This document shows positions 6,767 to 7,787 of a DNA stretch of 7,787 nt, piece after piece (position 1 is the stretch's first letter; each line of letters opens with the position of its first letter). The stretch covers positions 2,795-10,581 of the forward strand of contig JAESQG010000188.1 of the NCBI GenBank assembly GCA_016765265.1. Reading direction: 5' to 3'. The translations under genes were made by a program, and so were the position numbers. The DNA comes from Pseudomonadales bacterium. GTDB lineage: Bacteria; Pseudomonadota; Gammaproteobacteria; Pseudomonadales; DC-out160. Below the pieces are notes generated by a model. The model was not told the origin of the DNA. It made no database searches and saw nothing but the letters and a program-made list of their open reading frames with translations.

Positions 6767-6789
6767 TAATTTATTGATTTTATAAATTA
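6767..6789. repeat. AT-only 8-bp inverted repeat between the two dehydrogenase genes
   Basis: TAATTTAT (6767-6774) and ATAAATTA (6782-6789) are perfect inverse complements around a 7-nt spacer. They lie in the short gap upstream of the 415-residue dehydrogenase. It could be a regulator site, but being pure A/T in an AT-rich gap it may be chance. Confidence 0.3.
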
Positions 6790-6826
6790 CTACTTTTATC
6801 AACGAGTGTTACGAAGCTTAGTTTTT

Positions 6827-7787
6827 TCAAGCCGCCTCTTTTGATTCCAAGACTTTGTATAATTTCTCCTTCCAGACACCGGCACCACCCAAAAGAGCCT
6901 CCTGTAACTTCATTCGCTTTAATAATAAATGAGGATTTGCTTCCCAGGTAAAACCGACGCCACCGTGAATTTGCACATTTTCTTGTGCCGCATAAGAAAA
7001 TGCATCGATGACCCCCACCCGAGCAACTGCAGCTGCTTCTGGAATATCGGCAGCACTACTGGTTAACGCCCATGCGCCATAAAAGCAGTTCGAACGGCCC
7101 ATCTCTACCTTCACATACATATCAGCTAAGCGATGTTTGATTGCTTGATAGGAACCAATTTGTCGACCAAACGCATATCGTTCCAGGGCATAATCCCTTG
7201 CCATATCAAGAGCACGTTGCGCTCCCCCTAACTGCTCAAAAGCAACTAATATAGCGGTACGGTTAATGCTTGTTTCCAACAACTCCTCGCCTTTTCCTTC
7301 TGCTCCCAAAAGAACCGCATCAACGTTTTCAAAACTAATCACAGCTTGTTTGCGGGTTAACTCCATTGTTTTTAATTGAGTACGACTGACGCCTGTTTGT
7401 TTCAAATCTACCACATATAGCGACAGGCCTTTCGCTCCATTGGCAGCTACTACTGCGAGATCAGCGCAGAGACCATCACTGACCGGTAACTTAGTGCCAT
7501 TAAGCTTGCCGCCCTTTACTTCTGCAGTAATTCCAGCGGCATCATATCGCCCAGCCTTTTCATAAACGGCCATTGTCCCGATTAACTCGCCGCTCACGAG
7601 CTTAGGTAGAATCTCGCTCTTCTGCTTATCACTTCCCGCAGTAATAATTGCTTCGACGGCACCAAAAATAGAAGCGGAAAATGGCGTGTGAGCATAGTGA
7701 TAACCCAGCTCTTCAGCAACCACAGCTAGATCTAAATAGGTCATGCCGGAGCCGCCGTATTGTTCCGGAACGGCAATGCCTAGCCAC
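6827..7787 (-). CDS. Acyl-CoA dehydrogenase, partner-type subunit (partial, N-terminus beyond right edge)
   Basis: The visible C-terminal 319 residues belong to an acyl-CoA dehydrogenase. The frame continues without a stop to the window edge and the residues there (LGIAVPEQYGGSG) are the normal family N-terminal segment, so the ATG at 7742-7744 is internal. Roughly 50-60 residues are missing, judged by usual length. Family marks are RYAFGRQIGSYQAIKHRLADM (203-223 of the visible part; its FGR and Gln contact FAD) and QIHGGVGFTWE (272-282). Key catalytic features are missing. The SEPGSGSD-type segment reads YEKAGRYDAAG (75-85). The Glu position of isovaleryl-type enzymes lies around INRT (174-177) without Glu. 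The C-terminal YEG-type Glu is also absent. This pattern matches the structural subunit of alpha2-beta2 acyl-CoA dehydrogenases such as mycobacterial ChsE4-ChsE5. It precedes the catalytic-type gene on the same strand and is probably in one operon with it. Confidence 0.94.
   Translation of the reverse strand, partial: WLGIAVPEQYGGSGMTYLDLAVVAEELGYHYAHTPFSASIFGAVEAIITAGSDKQKSEILPKLVSGELIGTMAVYEKAGRYDAAGITAEVKGGKLNGTKLPVSDGLCADLAVVAANGAKGLSLYVVDLKQTGVSRTQLKTMELTRKQAVISFENVDAVLLGAEGKGEELLETSINRTAILVAFEQLGGAQRALDMARDYALERYAFGRQIGSYQAIKHRLADMYVKVEMGRSNCFYGAWALTSSAADIPEAAAVARVGVIDAFSYAAQENVQIHGGVGFTWEANPHLLLKRMKLQEALLGGAGVWKEKLYKVLESKEAA

Noticed and set aside
6354..6785. 143-codon open frame on the plus strand within the acyl-CoA dehydrogenase region
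   Set aside because: It is the antisense shadow of the dehydrogenase gene and shows no recognisable protein family.

Overview
The window looks like chromosomal DNA from a Gram-negative bacterium, most likely a marine-type gammaproteobacterium of moderate to low GC. This is inferred from the set of protein families (a tandem FHA protein, a membrane-anchored DRR-motif protein, a CobB-like sirtuin, an acyl-CoA dehydrogenase pair) and from AT-rich intergenic spacers. No phage, insertion sequence, CRISPR array, tRNA or rRNA was seen. All genes read as intact except the two cut by the window edges.

Left part (1-1448): two leftward genes. At the left edge is the N-terminal 191 residues of a protein with two FHA domains. 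Upstream of it (786-1172) is a small protein with one membrane anchor, a Cys cluster and repeated Arg-Arg motifs. Its leader carries a perfect 16-bp tandem duplication that overlaps a possible -10 box. A 276-bp divergent spacer follows.

Middle part (1449-5435): four rightward genes. The first is the circularly permuted ribosome-assembly GTPase YlqF. The second is a class III-type sirtuin that lacks the zinc-binding cysteines and has an altered NAD-loop motif. The last two are a membrane-embedded family 2 glycosyltransferase and a CE4 polysaccharide deacetylase. These overlap by ATGA and very probably act on the same glycan. A strong hairpin at 5449-5477 ends this block and also serves the converging genes on the other strand.

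Right part (5498-7787): two leftward acyl-CoA dehydrogenase genes, the upstream one running off the right edge. One keeps a candidate catalytic Glu and the FAD-site signature; the other has lost both. That is the pattern of alpha2-beta2 heterotetrameric acyl-CoA dehydrogenases, known for steroid side-chain and other bulky acyl-CoA substrates.

I found no clear evidence of a wholly new multi-gene system. The most interesting items are the atypical sirtuin with its phased direct repeat, the split acyl-CoA dehydrogenase pair, the glycosyltransferase-deacetylase cassette and the Cys/DRR membrane protein.
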